A stretch of 64,000 bases of DNA from assembly GCA_047967505.1 (NCBI GenBank), contig CM106540.1; one strand, written 5' to 3'. This document shows positions 1 to 11,300 of this stretch, one piece after another. The stretch's first letter is position 1; every line of letters starts with the position of its first letter. The translations under genes were made by a program, and so were the position numbers. The stretch comes from Dipteris shenzhenensis (taxonomy: Eukaryota; Polypodiophyta; Polypodiopsida; Gleicheniales). The notes beneath the pieces are model-generated. The model searched no databases and was not told the origin of the DNA. It saw only the letters and a list, made by a program, of their open reading frames with translations.

Positions 1-366
1 GCAGCCATTTTTTAGCAAGAAGCCCTTGAAACCTAGTTTAGCATCAAGCTTACAAAAGTAAGAGAGAGAATCCATGAGACTAAAGGTGCAATGGTGGGGG
101 ATGGCTTCATTGCAGTTAGCTATGTCGATAAAAAAGGCAGTGGTTGACAAGGAACTATAAATCTGAATCGATGCCCCACAACCTATTAGTGTTCATGTTG
201 CATGCAGTTTATCTCCTTGAATAGAGATAATGTTTTTTAATTTTGTGAGTCTTGAAGCAATGAGGTCAGTGAGAGAGAGGAGAAGATACAGTTTTGCGCA
301 TTGGTAAGCCAACAAAAACTGTGTTTGTGTGCCTTATAAGTACACATGAGATAGGGAAGGTTATTG
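1..366. other. no recognisable gene
   Basis: I see no coding frame, RNA gene or repeat in this stretch. It is ordinary AT-rich sequence leading into the tandem duplication. Confidence 0.5.
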
Positions 367-905
367 GAACTATGAGGAAGGCTAAGGGAGTTAAGAGGGT
401 TTCAAATGGATTTTAGTGTGATAGATGGGGGGTTAGTTAGGGGTAAAAATTTGGGTGAATTTATTTTAACCAGGGTAAGTTTCTGTACTAAATATTTGCG
501 AAGGACAATGGGAGTTTGGGAAGCTTTATCCAAGCCAGTGATAAACACATGGTTTGCAAAGTTGGTTTACTTCATCGAGGAGAGTTTTGTTTTCTAGAAT
601 GGATTGTTCGACTTTAAGGTTGGGGAAATGAAAGAGAACTATGAGGAAGGCTAAGGGAGTTAAGAGGGTTTCAATTGGATTTTAGTGTGATAGATGGGGG
701 GTCAGTTAGGGGTAAAAATTTGGGTGAATTTATTTTAACCAGGGTAAGTTTCTGTACTAAATATTTGCGAAGGACAATGGGAGTTTGGGAAGCTTTATCC
801 AAGCCAGTGATAAACACATGGTTTGCAAAGTTGGTTTACTTCATCGAGGAGAGTTTTGTTTTCTAGAATGGATTGTTCGACTTTAAGGTTGGGGAAATGA
901 GAGAG
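367..905. repeat. tandem duplication, 2 x 269 bp
   Basis: Two head-to-tail copies (367-635 and 636-904) differ at only a few positions, for example ttagttagg versus tcagttagg. Each copy contains a 63-codon open frame beginning MDFSVIDGG (406-597 and 675-866). The two frames differ by one residue (L/S at position 10), but so does the rest of the unit, so the identity reflects a recent duplication and not selection on a protein. I do not recognise the peptide. Confidence 0.9.
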
Positions 906-1485
906 AAATATTTCCCAAAATAGTTGGGAGAGATGTGATTCGTAATTGGTGTGATCCAAGTTGAGAGTAAGACAAACATCTTGGAAAGCAAGAGTAAGTG
1001 AGTGAAGTGCAGCATGAGGATCTAAGGGGGTAATGGGAATGTGATTGAGTTAGAAAAGTATGTGAGAATGGAGGAAAGGATGATGAAAGAAGCTAGGGTC
1101 ACAGGTGCAAATGTGAAACTGATCATCAAATAGTTTGAGAAAAAGTTTAAATCTCTTAAGTGAGGTACAATGACAAGTGGAGGTAAAGGAATTGGCTAAG
1201 AAAGTAAGCATGGGCTTGTAGAGTAAGGATCTAAGAGGCGGACTGTACTTCCAACTAAAGAAGAAAGAGTTGAAAGTGTGGATAGTGTCAGAATCAATGC
1301 TAAATTGTAAAACAAGTGTATCTCTAAAAAGAGATTTAGGGTGTGGTGGGTCTCAGCGGTGACTCACGTGTCATGGGGTAGTTGAAGATATGCCGACGGA
1401 GCTTCCACTCTCGGCTACTCCTTGTGGGAGCAATGCATAGCACGAGCCATCTGCAAGTGTGAAGTAGCCTACGGATTGTTGCAAT
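906..1485. other. no recognisable gene
   Basis: This purine-rich intergenic sequence holds no supported coding region. The open frames that cross it are short and low in complexity. Confidence 0.4.
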
Positions 1486-1585
1486 GTGGTTTCACACAAG
1501 AAAGGGGGAAGGAGAAGAGGGAGAGGGAGAGGGAGAAGGAGGGAGAAGGGAGGAGGAGGAAGGGAAGAAGGAGAAGGGAGTGAAG
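1486..1585. repeat. GA-rich (polypurine) tract
   Basis: A run of G/A of about 85 nt (gggagaggagaag-like units) lies here. It produces long shadow frames on both strands, rich in R/G/E or P/S/L. It may be the polypurine side of an old minus-strand element, but no matching LTR was found. Confidence 0.7.
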
Positions 1586-2041
1586 TGGGATGGAGTGACA
1601 ACCACAAGGGCACTATAATGGAAACAAGAGAACACCCAAAACACTCTCTTGGAAGAGAAGAGGAAGCTTGTATTCAAACTTGTGCAAAGAACAGTGAAGA
1701 CCAAAGTCAAACATTTGGCCTTTTATACAAGTCACCTTTTGAAGGGAGGGCCAACCCTTTTCCTTTTTAGCACTCTCCCTCACTTTAAAACCATGGGCTC
1801 TTAGGCTTGTAGGGCGCCAAGGCATATTGCTATTCTTACCGACTTCCCTACTAGCAAAAATAGCGCTTGTGTTAACCATATTAAAGCGCCGCCGAGAGCT
1901 AGGCTTGGATGAGATTGGAGGAGAGTTGTGAGGCTTGCTCTTGCCTCCTCTGTAAGATCGTGTGGGTGACTTGCGGCAGTTGTGCCATGGCTTCAAAGAG
2001 GTTCATCTCCATGACGTCGGCATGTGACAACTGTTCTGTCA

Positions 2042-3533
2042 TCATATGGCTATAGCCTCCCGTTGCTTGTATTGGGGCACGCTGCAAAATTGTATGGCCT
2101 CTGCTAGGCTTGGCCATGGCATGGAAGAGGTGCTTGTGGCAAAGGATGTTGTCTCTTGAGGGGTGGTGGAGACTGAGATGAAGGGTGCAGCAGGGGTTGT
2201 CGACATAGTTTTAACTTTTGTATGGGGGCCAATTTCGATGGTGACATCGCCCTGGAGGTATTCAATGAGAATAGGCCCTCCTTGCACCTGTTTGCCCTTA
2301 TCCTGAGGACCTAGCTGCTGCTGCATGCATAGTTGTCGTTGCACGAATTCATGCAACTGGCTTTCCTCATATTGGTTGAGCGGCTGTCTTCGTTCCGATT
2401 GCACCTGGGTGGCCGAGGTGGCACTTGGCATTGTCCTCGCTCTCTTGGGCCTTATTTCTATCTCTTCTTGCTTGGTCTGTATGAGACCGGTGGTGGATTT
2501 CTCAGCGAGTCCGAAGCCGATTGGTGGATGTTGACTTTTCAGGTAATAGAGGACCAGCATGTACAACATGGGATTGTCGAATGACATCCTTGTGGGTACT
2601 GAGATCATCTCTCATTTGGCTGCAATAGTAGTCAGCCCAGTTTGTCTCCTGAAAGTTCACCATTTGTAGCAAGATATTGGGCACATCAGATTGATGATGA
2701 TCCGTGTGCTTCACTTGAGTGAACCATTGCAGGGCTCTTACTGGGTGCTCTACCTTGGGCTTGTAGATGGTGGTGAACTAGATACGGCCTATGCACTTGT
2801 GGCGGTCGTAGGGACAGACTGTGTTTAGGGAGTTAAGATTCTTCTTTTGCTTAGAGTATTTCTCTGCCACCATTGGCAAGTTGAATGCTGCCTGCACCAC
2901 GTTCTGATTGATCTGGTAGTGGCCTGCTGCATCTCGCAAGACACCAACGTTGGTGTTGCTGTTGTATGTCTTGAGGAATTTTGCCAGCAGAGTCATGTCC
3001 AGGTGGCATGGGAGATGGGCTGTGACTCTTCCCAAGCCTATAAAGGTGAGGGCTTCCACGACTACTGGCAGGTCTTGGAGAGCGGCATATGCTGCTACGA
3101 TGTGGTAGTGGAGGATGTAATCCCAACCCTCAAAGGCGAAGTGCGAGTGGATCACGCAAGCATCTAGCTCTTGGAGCCATGCTTCTCCCAATGGCGACTG
3201 CGCTTGTGAACGCATGATCTTGTACTCGCCAAGAGTTGGCGTTGGGGTGCGCTTTCGTGTTTTCATGGGGGGCGTGCCTATTGTGGCTGGCTCTTCTTAA
3301 GTAGCCAATCTGGTGGAGGTTTCTTTGTGTTGTAAGTCCTCTGCGGGTATTTCATCCGGCATTCGTATTGTGGCCGAGGGAGTGCTCTGAGAATCTGATG
3401 GGCCAGTGGCCTCTGGAATAGGGCAAGGTGGAGATCCAAAATTCGAAAAGTCATGTTCGAACTCCATGGCAAACAGAAGTGGAAGTTGTGTGTTGAGGGA
3501 ATCGATGGATAAGGAAGAACAGTAGGACATCAA
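2042..3533 (-). pseudogene. decayed gene of unknown family (two stops, one frameshift)
   Basis: Reading right to left, one frame starts near 3533 (MMSYCSSL.., with an alternative ATG at MEFEHDF). It crosses a TAA at 3297-3299 and continues as MKTRKRTPTPTLGEYK. It then crosses a TAG at 2778-2780 and continues (..VEHPVRALQWFTQ..) to about 2600, where it shifts frame into a Q/E-rich tail (EESQLHEFVQRQLCMQQQL). The pieces join in frame across the two stops, so this is one gene of roughly 500 codons that has decayed. The middle (AFEGWDYILHYHIVAAYAAL; LPCHLDMTLLAKFLK) looks globular and helical. I do not recognise the family. A gag-like or retroelement-encoded protein is possible because the surroundings are all mobile DNA. 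Confidence 0.55.
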
Positions 3534-3659
3534 TTTGCTGGTGGGGAATGAAGAAGAAGTGGACAGAAAACTGTCAGATTTTTTGATAAATTTTGACAGA
3601 GTTTTGCTGCAACAGCTATGGCGATGACTCGGTGGGGTAGGCTTGCTTTTATAGATTTA

Positions 3660-3960
3660 TATCCCTCGGACCACCGGCAGGATACTGGTATGACGACGAT
3701 CGGTGCTGAATTTAATGGCGACGGTCGGTGGCGAAGTTCAATGGTGATAATCGGTGTGGAGTATCTTAGGCCACGGCCGACGTGGTACTCAAATGTGTTA
3801 TGTTGGATGGCGACGACCCGGCAAGGATCATGATCATGACGATTGATGTCGAACATTTCGGTGACAGTCAGTGGTGAACGCTTCAGTGATGGTCGGTGGT
3901 GAACGCTTTTGCAAGACGATGGTCGATGGTGAATGCTTTAGCGACGATCGGTGGGATAGT
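3660..3960. repeat. degenerate short tandem repeats
   Basis: A motif like gacgatcggtggtgaa / gatggtcggtggtgaacgctt recurs imperfectly about eight times. Open frames across it are repeat artefacts. Confidence 0.6.
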
Positions 3961-4690
3961 GACTGTGTAAAAATGGGGAAAAGAGAAGGAGGAGTGGGGT
4001 GGGGGAAAATGTGGACGGAGCGGAGTGCACTTGTGTTGTGCCACGTGATAATGAGGTCAGCGTGCAGGAACATGAGCACTTATAAAAATGCAAGAATGGC
4101 CTCTAGTCACCTAGTGCTAATCGTGTGTGCACGTGTGGTGTGTTTGGTAGAGACTAGTGTGCCGCTGGTGCATCAGGTTAGATGGCTACTGTACTGACTC
4201 ACCTGATGATTATGATGAATGCGGTGGAGGTGGACGCCGTATTGCAGCATAGCGAGTAAGGAGACATGTAGAGTATGTGTCCAACTTGCTCTTTACCTTG
4301 GATGCTAGAGGCACCTTTGTGTCGGACTTTGTTGTTGTTGCGGGCTCCAACATCGAGTGTTCGTCCCCAAGGCGACGTTCTTGTGTAACTCTTTCTGGGG
4401 TGAAATTCGGTCCTTGTGGAGTTTCTTGACTGGTGGTTGTGATGCTTGTGTTGAGTCAGACCGCCTGTGGCACCATTGTGTATTTGGTACCTTGAGGCTG
4501 GCCTGTTGTGTGTGGATTATTGGTAGGTTGTTGTGGTGCTATAGCTTGGGAGGACACAGGTTCTTGTGGTGCTGCCTTCGTCGCCTTTGGGGCTTGCAAT
4601 GTCTTCTTCTGGATCTAGGCGACCTTGTTGCCTCGACCGCCTGATCGGGCGGTGTTGCACGAATTGATGGAGATGCGTGGCGGTGGATGA
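3961..4690. other. no recognisable gene
   Basis: The minus strand carries a Q/T/P-rich, broken frame (for example VSSQAIAPQQPTNNP) between about 4350 and 4690. It could be the far 5' part of the same kind of element as 2042-3533. I see nothing I can name. Confidence 0.3.
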
Positions 4691-4724
4691 GGCGTGAGAA
4701 ACAGTTTGCAAGCATCAATTTCCA

Positions 4725-4934
4725 TTGCAACCTGCTGCAGCACGAACGATTCATCATTTAGAAGGACTTTCCATGGACAAACTAGCATTCGACCCTGCAG
4801 GCATAAAATCACATGGCCTTGCTCACACGGCATTGTCACGAGTGCGCGATCCATCAAACCTCTACATTGTACAACCTTTACAAATGAAGTACTTAAAAGT
4901 GGACATATGTGTTCTCCAAGAGATTGAGCGTTAA
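4725..4934 (+). pseudogene. PIF1-type helicase C-terminus (Helentron/Helitron)
   Basis: The frame encodes the last motifs of a PIF1-superfamily helicase: LEGLSMDKLAFDP, then HGLAHTALSRVRDPSNLYIV, then ICVLQEIERL. The HGL.(Y/H)TALSRVR..LY pattern is typical of the helicase half of Helitron and Helentron RepHel proteins. The upstream helicase motifs (Walker A and B) and the Rep domain are absent, so this is a 5'-truncated relic. A TAA at 4932-4934 ends the frame, and the same frame then continues into the nuclease at 4950-5594. That suggests the two were once one polypeptide. Confidence 0.75.
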
Positions 4935-4949
4935 AAAACAACACATTCA

Positions 4950-5594
4950 TGGACTTTTGAATACATCAACTTGAACGACCAATTTCCAACAAAGTCTTTT
5001 TTACAATCACTGAACATAAGAACATTCCAAAAACACAAACAAGAAATAATTTGCAATTCTAATTTCATTGCGTCACAAATACTTTGTCTACAAGAAACAC
5101 ACCACAAATCTTCTCCTAATCTTCGCATTCCAAATTTCGAACATGTCTGTGACACAATGGGCATTGGGATTACAAGTTACTATAAAAAAGAAATAAAACT
5201 AGTAAGCAAACAACATTACTTCCACGATGGACTCCAATGCTTGTTAACAATTCTCCAACCACAACATTCAAAACACATAGCTATAATTAACATTTACAAG
5301 CCAGCACCCACAAATACAAATACTTTACTCCATTCACTAGACAACATACTCAAAACATCGAATAGAAACATGCCAACATACATCTTGGGAGACTTCAACA
5401 TTGACTACAATACAAAAACAAGTAACATGAAAAAACTACTAATCTTCATGGAAACCTACGACATGAAACAACTCATTTGTGCACCCACTACAATTTATAA
5501 TTCAACCTTGGATCATATTTGGACAAACACGCTCATCACCAACCGCATCACTAGAGCACAATATGCATATTGGTCCGACCATTCTATAATATAG
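4950..5594 (+). CDS. EEP/APE-type endonuclease domain, probably Helentron-derived
   Basis: About 210 residues of an endonuclease/exonuclease/phosphatase (EEP) domain with all diagnostic motifs intact: LCLQETH (metal-binding Glu), INIYKP (catalytic Tyr block), ILGDFNID (GDFN), STLDHIWTN (LDHI) and YWSDHSII (SDH). There is no good ATG; the region opens directly after the stop that follows the helicase fragment, in the same frame. Helentrons are Helitron relatives whose RepHel carries such a nuclease C-terminal to the helicase, and the order seen here fits. The alternative is the N-terminal nuclease of a LINE ORF2, since a LINE reverse transcriptase lies downstream. However, the spacer is too short, and base composition changes sharply at about 5640. 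Confidence 0.7.
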   Translation, partial: WTFEYINLNDQFPTKSFLQSLNIRTFQKHKQEIICNSNFIASQILCLQETHHKSSPNLRIPNFEHVCDTMGIGITSYYKKEIKLVSKQHYFHDGLQCLLTILQPQHSKHIAIINIYKPAPTNTNTLLHSLDNILKTSNRNMPTYILGDFNIDYNTKTSNMKKLLIFMETYDMKQLICAPTTIYNSTLDHIWTNTLITNRITRAQYAYWSDHSII

Positions 5595-5636
5595 ACGGAC
5601 CATTCTATAATATAGATGAAATTTTTATGAAATTTC
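5577..5636 (+). repeat. 21-bp direct repeat followed by a hairpin
   Basis: gaccattctataatataga occurs at 5577-5595 and 5598-5616. It is followed by a perfect 7-bp stem with a 5-nt loop (gaaattt at 5618-5624, aaatttc at 5630-5636). A short hairpin close to the 3' end is expected of Helitron-class elements, so this may mark the old terminus. No CTRR end is obvious. Confidence 0.45.
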
Positions 5637-5899
5637 TTACACCCCATGTAGGCAAGCCCATTGAATGTAATTCACCTTGTTTCAATAGGTAAGGAGAAAT
5701 CAATAGAGAGAACTAATTGATCGCATGGAGGACGCCCAAGGCAAGGTCACGATTGAATTTTGGCATACTGCCGTAATATTCCAGCATGAACTGAGTGCAA
5801 TTGTGGGAGAGGAAGTAGTTTAGGATGATGAGTGGTCGACTAATCTTAAACTGTTGGATGGCCTTACTCCACAAAGTGTCAGATTATTAGAGAAATATG

Positions 5900-7180
5900 T
5901 TGGCTAGGCCTTTTGACAAAACGGAGCTAGAGGAGGTGTAAAATGCCATGGCTGAGGTATGGACTTGACGAACAAATTGTGGAATTATTCAAGGACCTCT
6001 GGGATGTGATGGGGTAGGGCCTAGTTGACATGGTGAATGCAGCTGTAGAGAAGAGCATGTTGTCAGAGGATGTTAATTCGAGTTTCATGAAGCTCTTTAT
6101 GAAAGGCAAAGTTGGATGAGAGTGGGAGAGTCTGGTGGTGGATGTAGAGCAAAATGGGTTTTTAAAGGCGAGGGATATCTATGAAAGCATTCTTAATGTG
6201 GCCCAGACTCTGGATTATGCATGCAACACAAGGCAGGAGGTTCTTATGTTTGGCTTGGATTTGGATAAGGCATAGTGAGACGAAGTGTGTTGGGACTTCA
6301 TTTTGGTGGCCCTAGAGCATTTGAGGCCTTCCTCTTTGGGGATGCCGTTCTCACAGCAGTTGTCCAGTGCATTAATGGAGGTATGGTGGCGATTCTCCCT
6401 AAACAAGTCGGTCAGGGAGACGTGCCCATTGCCCCCCCTCCTCCTCGCTCCTATGAGTACAGTATCATTCATGCATGCCCTAAAGAAGAAAGTGGAGGCA
6501 GGTGAGATAAAAGGGGTTTGCCTCCTATCAGGCAAACAATTTAGTAGTCAATTATTCGCTATAGATGATACTATGTCAGGCACATAGGAGGAGCTGAGAG
6601 CATAGGCACCTCCTTGAGATAATTGACAGATTTTGCAAGGTGTCAATCTCCAAGTGCAGTCGAGCAAAATCTTTGTTGATAAAGACACGTGCAGAACCAC
6701 CTCTTGATTGGATCAAAGATTTGAGGGTGGCGATTGTGCCTTGTGGAGAGATCACAAGCTATCTTGGAGCCCCATTAGGCTTGGGAGTCACTCCTAGGTA
6801 GCATTTTGGATGGTTCAAGACAAAAATCAAGGCCAAGCTGAGACCATGGAATGGAGTTTGCCTTGGCTGGAATGCTCACTACCTCGTTGTTCAACATATT
6901 CTATCAGTTTTGTCACCTATGTTGCGTCGATTTGGCATTTAAAAAAGACACATTGCCTAGAGATTGAGGCTCTCTTTTGTGGGTTTCTTTGGGCAAATTA
7001 GCCGCGCAAAAAGAAAATGCACCAAATCTCGTGGAAGCCCTTAAAATTGTAGGGAGGGGTGGGGTTGCCTGATATTAAACTGAGGAATACAACGCTTTTA
7101 GGTAAGTGGTTGCCGTATCTTTTTGTCAGCTCATCCCGATGGGAGGAGGTAGTTACGGATTTCATAACTAGGTCCAAGAG
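5900..7180 (+). pseudogene. LINE (L1-like) reverse transcriptase relic
   Basis: Motifs of a non-LTR reverse transcriptase follow in order across three shifting frames: RPFDKTELEEV (5905-5940), VELFKDLWDVMG, FMKLFMKGK, MFGLDLDKA (about 6250), SVRETCPLPPLLLAP (about 6410), QLFAIDDTM (the (A)DD block, about 6560), YLGAPLGLG (about 6760), KIKAKLRPWNG (about 6825), and GGVGLPDIKLRN..LLGKWLPYL (about 7060-7110). Many frameshifts and stops make it dead. Neither its nuclease nor its ORF1 is identifiable. Confidence 0.75.
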
Positions 7181-7833
7181 TAAAGGAGCAGGCAGTCACG
7201 CACTAAATGTGATTGAGATAACCTCCCACTAGGGTAGGGTCTAGCATGTCGCTTGTAGCATGGGTCAAGGGTTTTAAAACTTAGGAGGCCAAGTTTTGTA
7301 TATAGTTTCATTTTTTGCAAGGGCTAACCACCCTTCTAATACACTTGGCATTTTTAGGTGGAAAAAAACATATAAGAGCCGAGATTCAATTGATTTCCTA
7401 AGTGAAAATATTCCAAAAGCTAAGGTCAAGGATAATTTCAGAATTTCATTCAATTGAAGACATCCATTATCCACTCCTAGGATCTTACCACTAGGATACA
7501 CAAAGATCTTACCCCACTAGGCTATACAAAGATGTTGTGAAGCAAAGCAAGTACAAGGATTTTCACAAATAAGAGGGGCCTCATAAAGAGAGGGACCTCC
7601 TCATTAATGAATCTCTCCCCTTGTCTTTCCACCTTCTTTAATCACTCTCCTCTTTACTTCCCCTTTCCTTTCCACCCACCCTCTTCCAGTAGTTAATACG
7701 TTTTTGGCCTTGGTAACTGTTTCTTATCTCTTGGAAATTTCTAAATCATGGTTTTTTTTGGACGTTTGCATCTACCCACGTGTAGACATCTCCACTGCTC
7801 CCGCTGCCCTGATCTTGCTGCGTTCAATTACAG
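7181..7833. other. no recognisable gene
   Basis: I see no coding or repeat signature. The pyrimidine-rich stretch 7600-7690 is unremarkable. The Copia insertion starts at 7834. Confidence 0.4.
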
Positions 7834-8137
7834 TATAAAGAAAAATACTTGGAGACAAATAAAACAATACTGAAGACAATCAATGGCTGAAGAAGATATA
7901 TATATCACAAACGGAACTTAGGTCAATCTGGTCGGCCAGATCTGGTCAGACCAGAAAAAAACATTTTTAAATAATTTTTTTATTTTGTTTTTCCTCTGTA
8001 CTGAGGCTTTTGACATTTCTTTGGTTGTGTTTTTGGCCTCCGATTCGGGGTTTCTTTGACAGGATTTGGAGAGGCACCAGTGGTGCGTGTACCTGTTTTA
8101 TCGGGTCCTGGAGAATTGGAGATTGCCTGGCTTAACA
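7834..8137 (-). repeat. 3' LTR of the Copia element, internally deleted
   Basis: It matches both ends of the 964-bp 5' LTR but lacks about 660 bp between gaacttag and gtcaatctgg, which correspond to roughly 13668-14327. An AG present at both deletion edges suggests a microhomology-mediated loss. The missing part holds the TATA box, the DRE-like cluster and the repeats. Confidence 0.9.
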
Positions 8138-8150
8138 CCCCCTCTCAATG
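8138..8150 (-). other. polypurine tract of the Copia element
   Basis: On the minus strand this reads CATTGAGAGGGGG, directly abutting the TG of the 3' LTR. That is the expected plus-strand priming site. Confidence 0.85.
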
Positions 8151-8208
8151 TCCAATGCAGACAGGAGAAGCAAAGAGGTGTTCCATGAGTGATCTATCAT
8201 CTTCAACA

Positions 8209-8209
<1 letters not shown>

Positions 8210-8241
<32 letters not shown>
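8210..8241 (-). repeat. homopolymer A tract (element sense)
   Basis: About 30 consecutive T on the plus strand lie between the pol stop and the 3' LTR. It is probably slippage-expanded sequence. Confidence 0.9.
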
Positions 8242-8242
<1 letters not shown>

Positions 8243-8390
8243 GGGGTTTTCATTTAGATAGAGATGCCTACAGAGTAGGTTTTCATCTTCACTAAATGCC
8301 CAGATGATGGTACAAAAAAGAAAGACTTGAAGGAGTGCCCTCGCAGGGGATTTGTTCACTTCCTTAAGTACACAAAGAGAAAAAAAACTG

Positions 8391-11300
8391 TTAAAGAGGA
8401 GGAGGTAAACCAATCCCCAACCGTGGGCAGAGATGCTCAAGAGTAGGGCGATTAACCGGCTTGGTAAGAATATCAGCATGATTATTGACAGCTGGAACAT
8501 AGATCAACCGAATAGTACCTAGTTCCACTTGCTCGCGAGTAAAATGAAAGTGAACACCAACATGTTTGGTGCGGTTGGAAAAAATGGGATTGCCTGCGAG
8601 AGCAATGGCACTTTTGTTGTCGATGTAGAGGATCGTGGGTTCAGTACAAGGAAAGTGCAATTCTGCCAAAAACTGTCGGAGATATATGGCCTCTGTGGTA
8701 CAATCATACAAGGCCCGGTATTCAGCCTCAGTAGAAGAGCCAACAACAGTCTCTTGTTTACGGCTAGACCAAGAAACAGGTGCCGAGCCAAACGAGAAAA
8801 TATAGCCGCCATGAGAACGACGATTGTCCGGGTCACCAGCCCAGTCAGAATCAGTGTATCCCTGTAGGGTTAGTCCTGGTCTGAAATGTAAACCATAAGA
8901 GTAAGTACCACGAATGAACCGCAAGATACGAATACATGCATGCCAATGAGTGAGCTTGGGTTCATTAAAATATTGACTGAGAATAGAGACGGAGTAAGCA
9001 AGATCAGGACGAGTGTGAAGGAGCCAGAGGAGTTTGCCAACAACCTGGCGATAGAGATGTTCATCAAAGGGAGGAGACTCCAAGTCTTTTGAGAGCTTTA
9101 CGGTGGGATCTAAGGGAGTGGCAGCCAGCTTAGGCTCATGAGGAATGATTTGATCAAGGAGTTGAAGAGCATATTTCTGTTGAGAAACAAAAATACCACC
9201 AGAATGTTGTACAACTTCCATGCCTAAAAAATAAGAGAGCCGACCAAGATCAGTCATTTCAAAAGTGATGCTGAGTTGAGTTTTAATGTACTGAAGTGTA
9301 GTGGGAGTGGAGCCTAAAAGCAAAAGATCATCGACATAGAGTAAAATAAAGCAGACCCCCTCTGACGAATGATGGATATATAAATTTGGATCAAAGGGAG
9401 TAGAATGAAAACCATTAGTTTTGAGGAAGGTGTCTATTCGGTGGAACCATGAGCGAGGTGCTTGTTTGAGACCATAAAGAGCTTTGCGGAGACGGAAAAC
9501 TTTATTTTCATGGCCAGGAGGAGAAAAACCTGGTGAGGGAGTCACATAGACTTCTTCATCAAGGTAGCCATTAAGAAAGGCACTCTTGACATCCATTTGA
9601 TAGATAGTCCAGTGGTGATGAGCAGCTAAGGCAAGAAGAAGACGAAAGGAAGTTAACCGAGCAGTAGGGGCAAAGGTTTCCTCATAATCGATACCATGTT
9701 TTTGGCGGAATCCTTGCACTACTAAGCGGGCTTTGTATTTGTCCAGGGTGCCATCGGCTTTGAGTTTTGTTCGGAAGATCCACTTGGTTCCGATGACCTT
9801 TTTGTGAGTGGGTCGATTTACCAAGATCCAGGTCTGATTGCGATCAATACTTTCAAGCTCCTGTTCCATAGCACGATGCCACGCAGGATTTTTAACTGCT
9901 TCCTGCCAAGTGGCAGGTTCAGAATGTATGATATAGGCCGTGGTAAAAAAAGAGGCAGTGGCAGGAGAAGAAGTTATTCGAGTAGAGCGGCGCGGACCAG
10001 AAGGAGGAAGTTCGACAGGAATAATCCCGGAATCCTTCATAGTTTGACGATACCAGCGTGGCAGTGGGTCGTGAGGAGAAACAATGGGTGGGGGGAGAGA
10101 TGTTTCGGGAGGAGAGGAAGGAATTTCGGGTGGAGAATTGTCGGAAGGAACTGGAGTGGAGACGTCATTAGTAGAGAGAATAGAGGAATTTTTAAGCACT
10201 GCTCTTTCATCGAAGACCACATCTCGGCGAACCAAAACTTTGTTTGTACGAGGATTAAATAATCGATAAGCTTTGGCTTTTGCTGAGTAGCCAACTAGAA
10301 GAAAAAGTTCAGCACGAGGTTCGAGTTTACCGCGAGTATCATTGGGAGTATGAGTGTACGCGCGGCAACCAAAGATTCGAAGATGAGCAATAGAAGGACG
10401 ATAGCCATAAAAGGCCTCAAAAGGCGTCATGTTCAGGATGGGTTGAGTAGGACAGCGATTAAGGATATAGACAGAAGTATTGACGGCTTCGGGCCAGAGA
10501 CGTTCAGGCAACTCGGCTGCAAAAAGCATGGAACGGGCCATGTTCATGACAGTACGTTGTCGCCGTTCGACACGAGCATTTTGGGAAGGCGAATTTGGAG
10601 ATGTAAGATGGCGTTGGATACCATGCTCTTGAAGGAATTGAGTGAATTCATGGGAAATGAATTCACCACCATTATCACTACGAGCAATCCCAATAGACTT
10701 GCCTGTTTGGTTCATAACCAAGCGAGCCCAAGTAGCAAAAAAAGAAAAAGTGTCGGATTTCTCTTTCATGAAAAACACCCATTGATAGCGAGAGTAATCA
10801 TCCACAATTAAAAAGAAATAATGTGAACCATTGAGGGAAGGAACAGGAGATTTGCCACTAATATCGAGATGAATTAGACGCAAAATCTCATTGGCTCGAG
10901 AAGTGGAATGAGAAGGAAAAGGAGTGCGGCTTTGTTTACCTAATTGACAGGGATGACAAATATCTTTAGCGCGCGATAATTTAGGTAGGCCATCAACTAG
11001 ATGATCCCGAGACATTTCATATAAAGAGTCATAGGACAAATGTCCCAGACGATAATGCCATAATCGTTCTGTGTCAGTTGGATCTTTTAGGGTAGCATTA
11101 CCATAAAGCCGATGAAACTCAGAACCGCAAGGGGAGGGAGTCGCAAGAAATTGATTTATAAAGTACAGACCATTAGGTTGAGCATCACCTCGAGCTAGAA
11201 GGAGTCCCGAGGACTCATCTATGATGTCAACATGCATCTTTGTAAAGAGCACTGTGCGACCAAGGAGGCAAAGTTGATGAACAGAAAGAAGATTGACCCC

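Noticed and set aside
1371-1770. P/S/L-rich and R/G/E-rich overlapping frames
   Set aside because: Both are readings of one purine tract; no start context or family signature.
4971-5594. EEP domain as the N-terminal nuclease of the downstream LINE
   Set aside because: It is in frame with the helicase upstream. The gap to the RT is shorter than in LINE ORF2, and composition changes between them. Not fully excluded.
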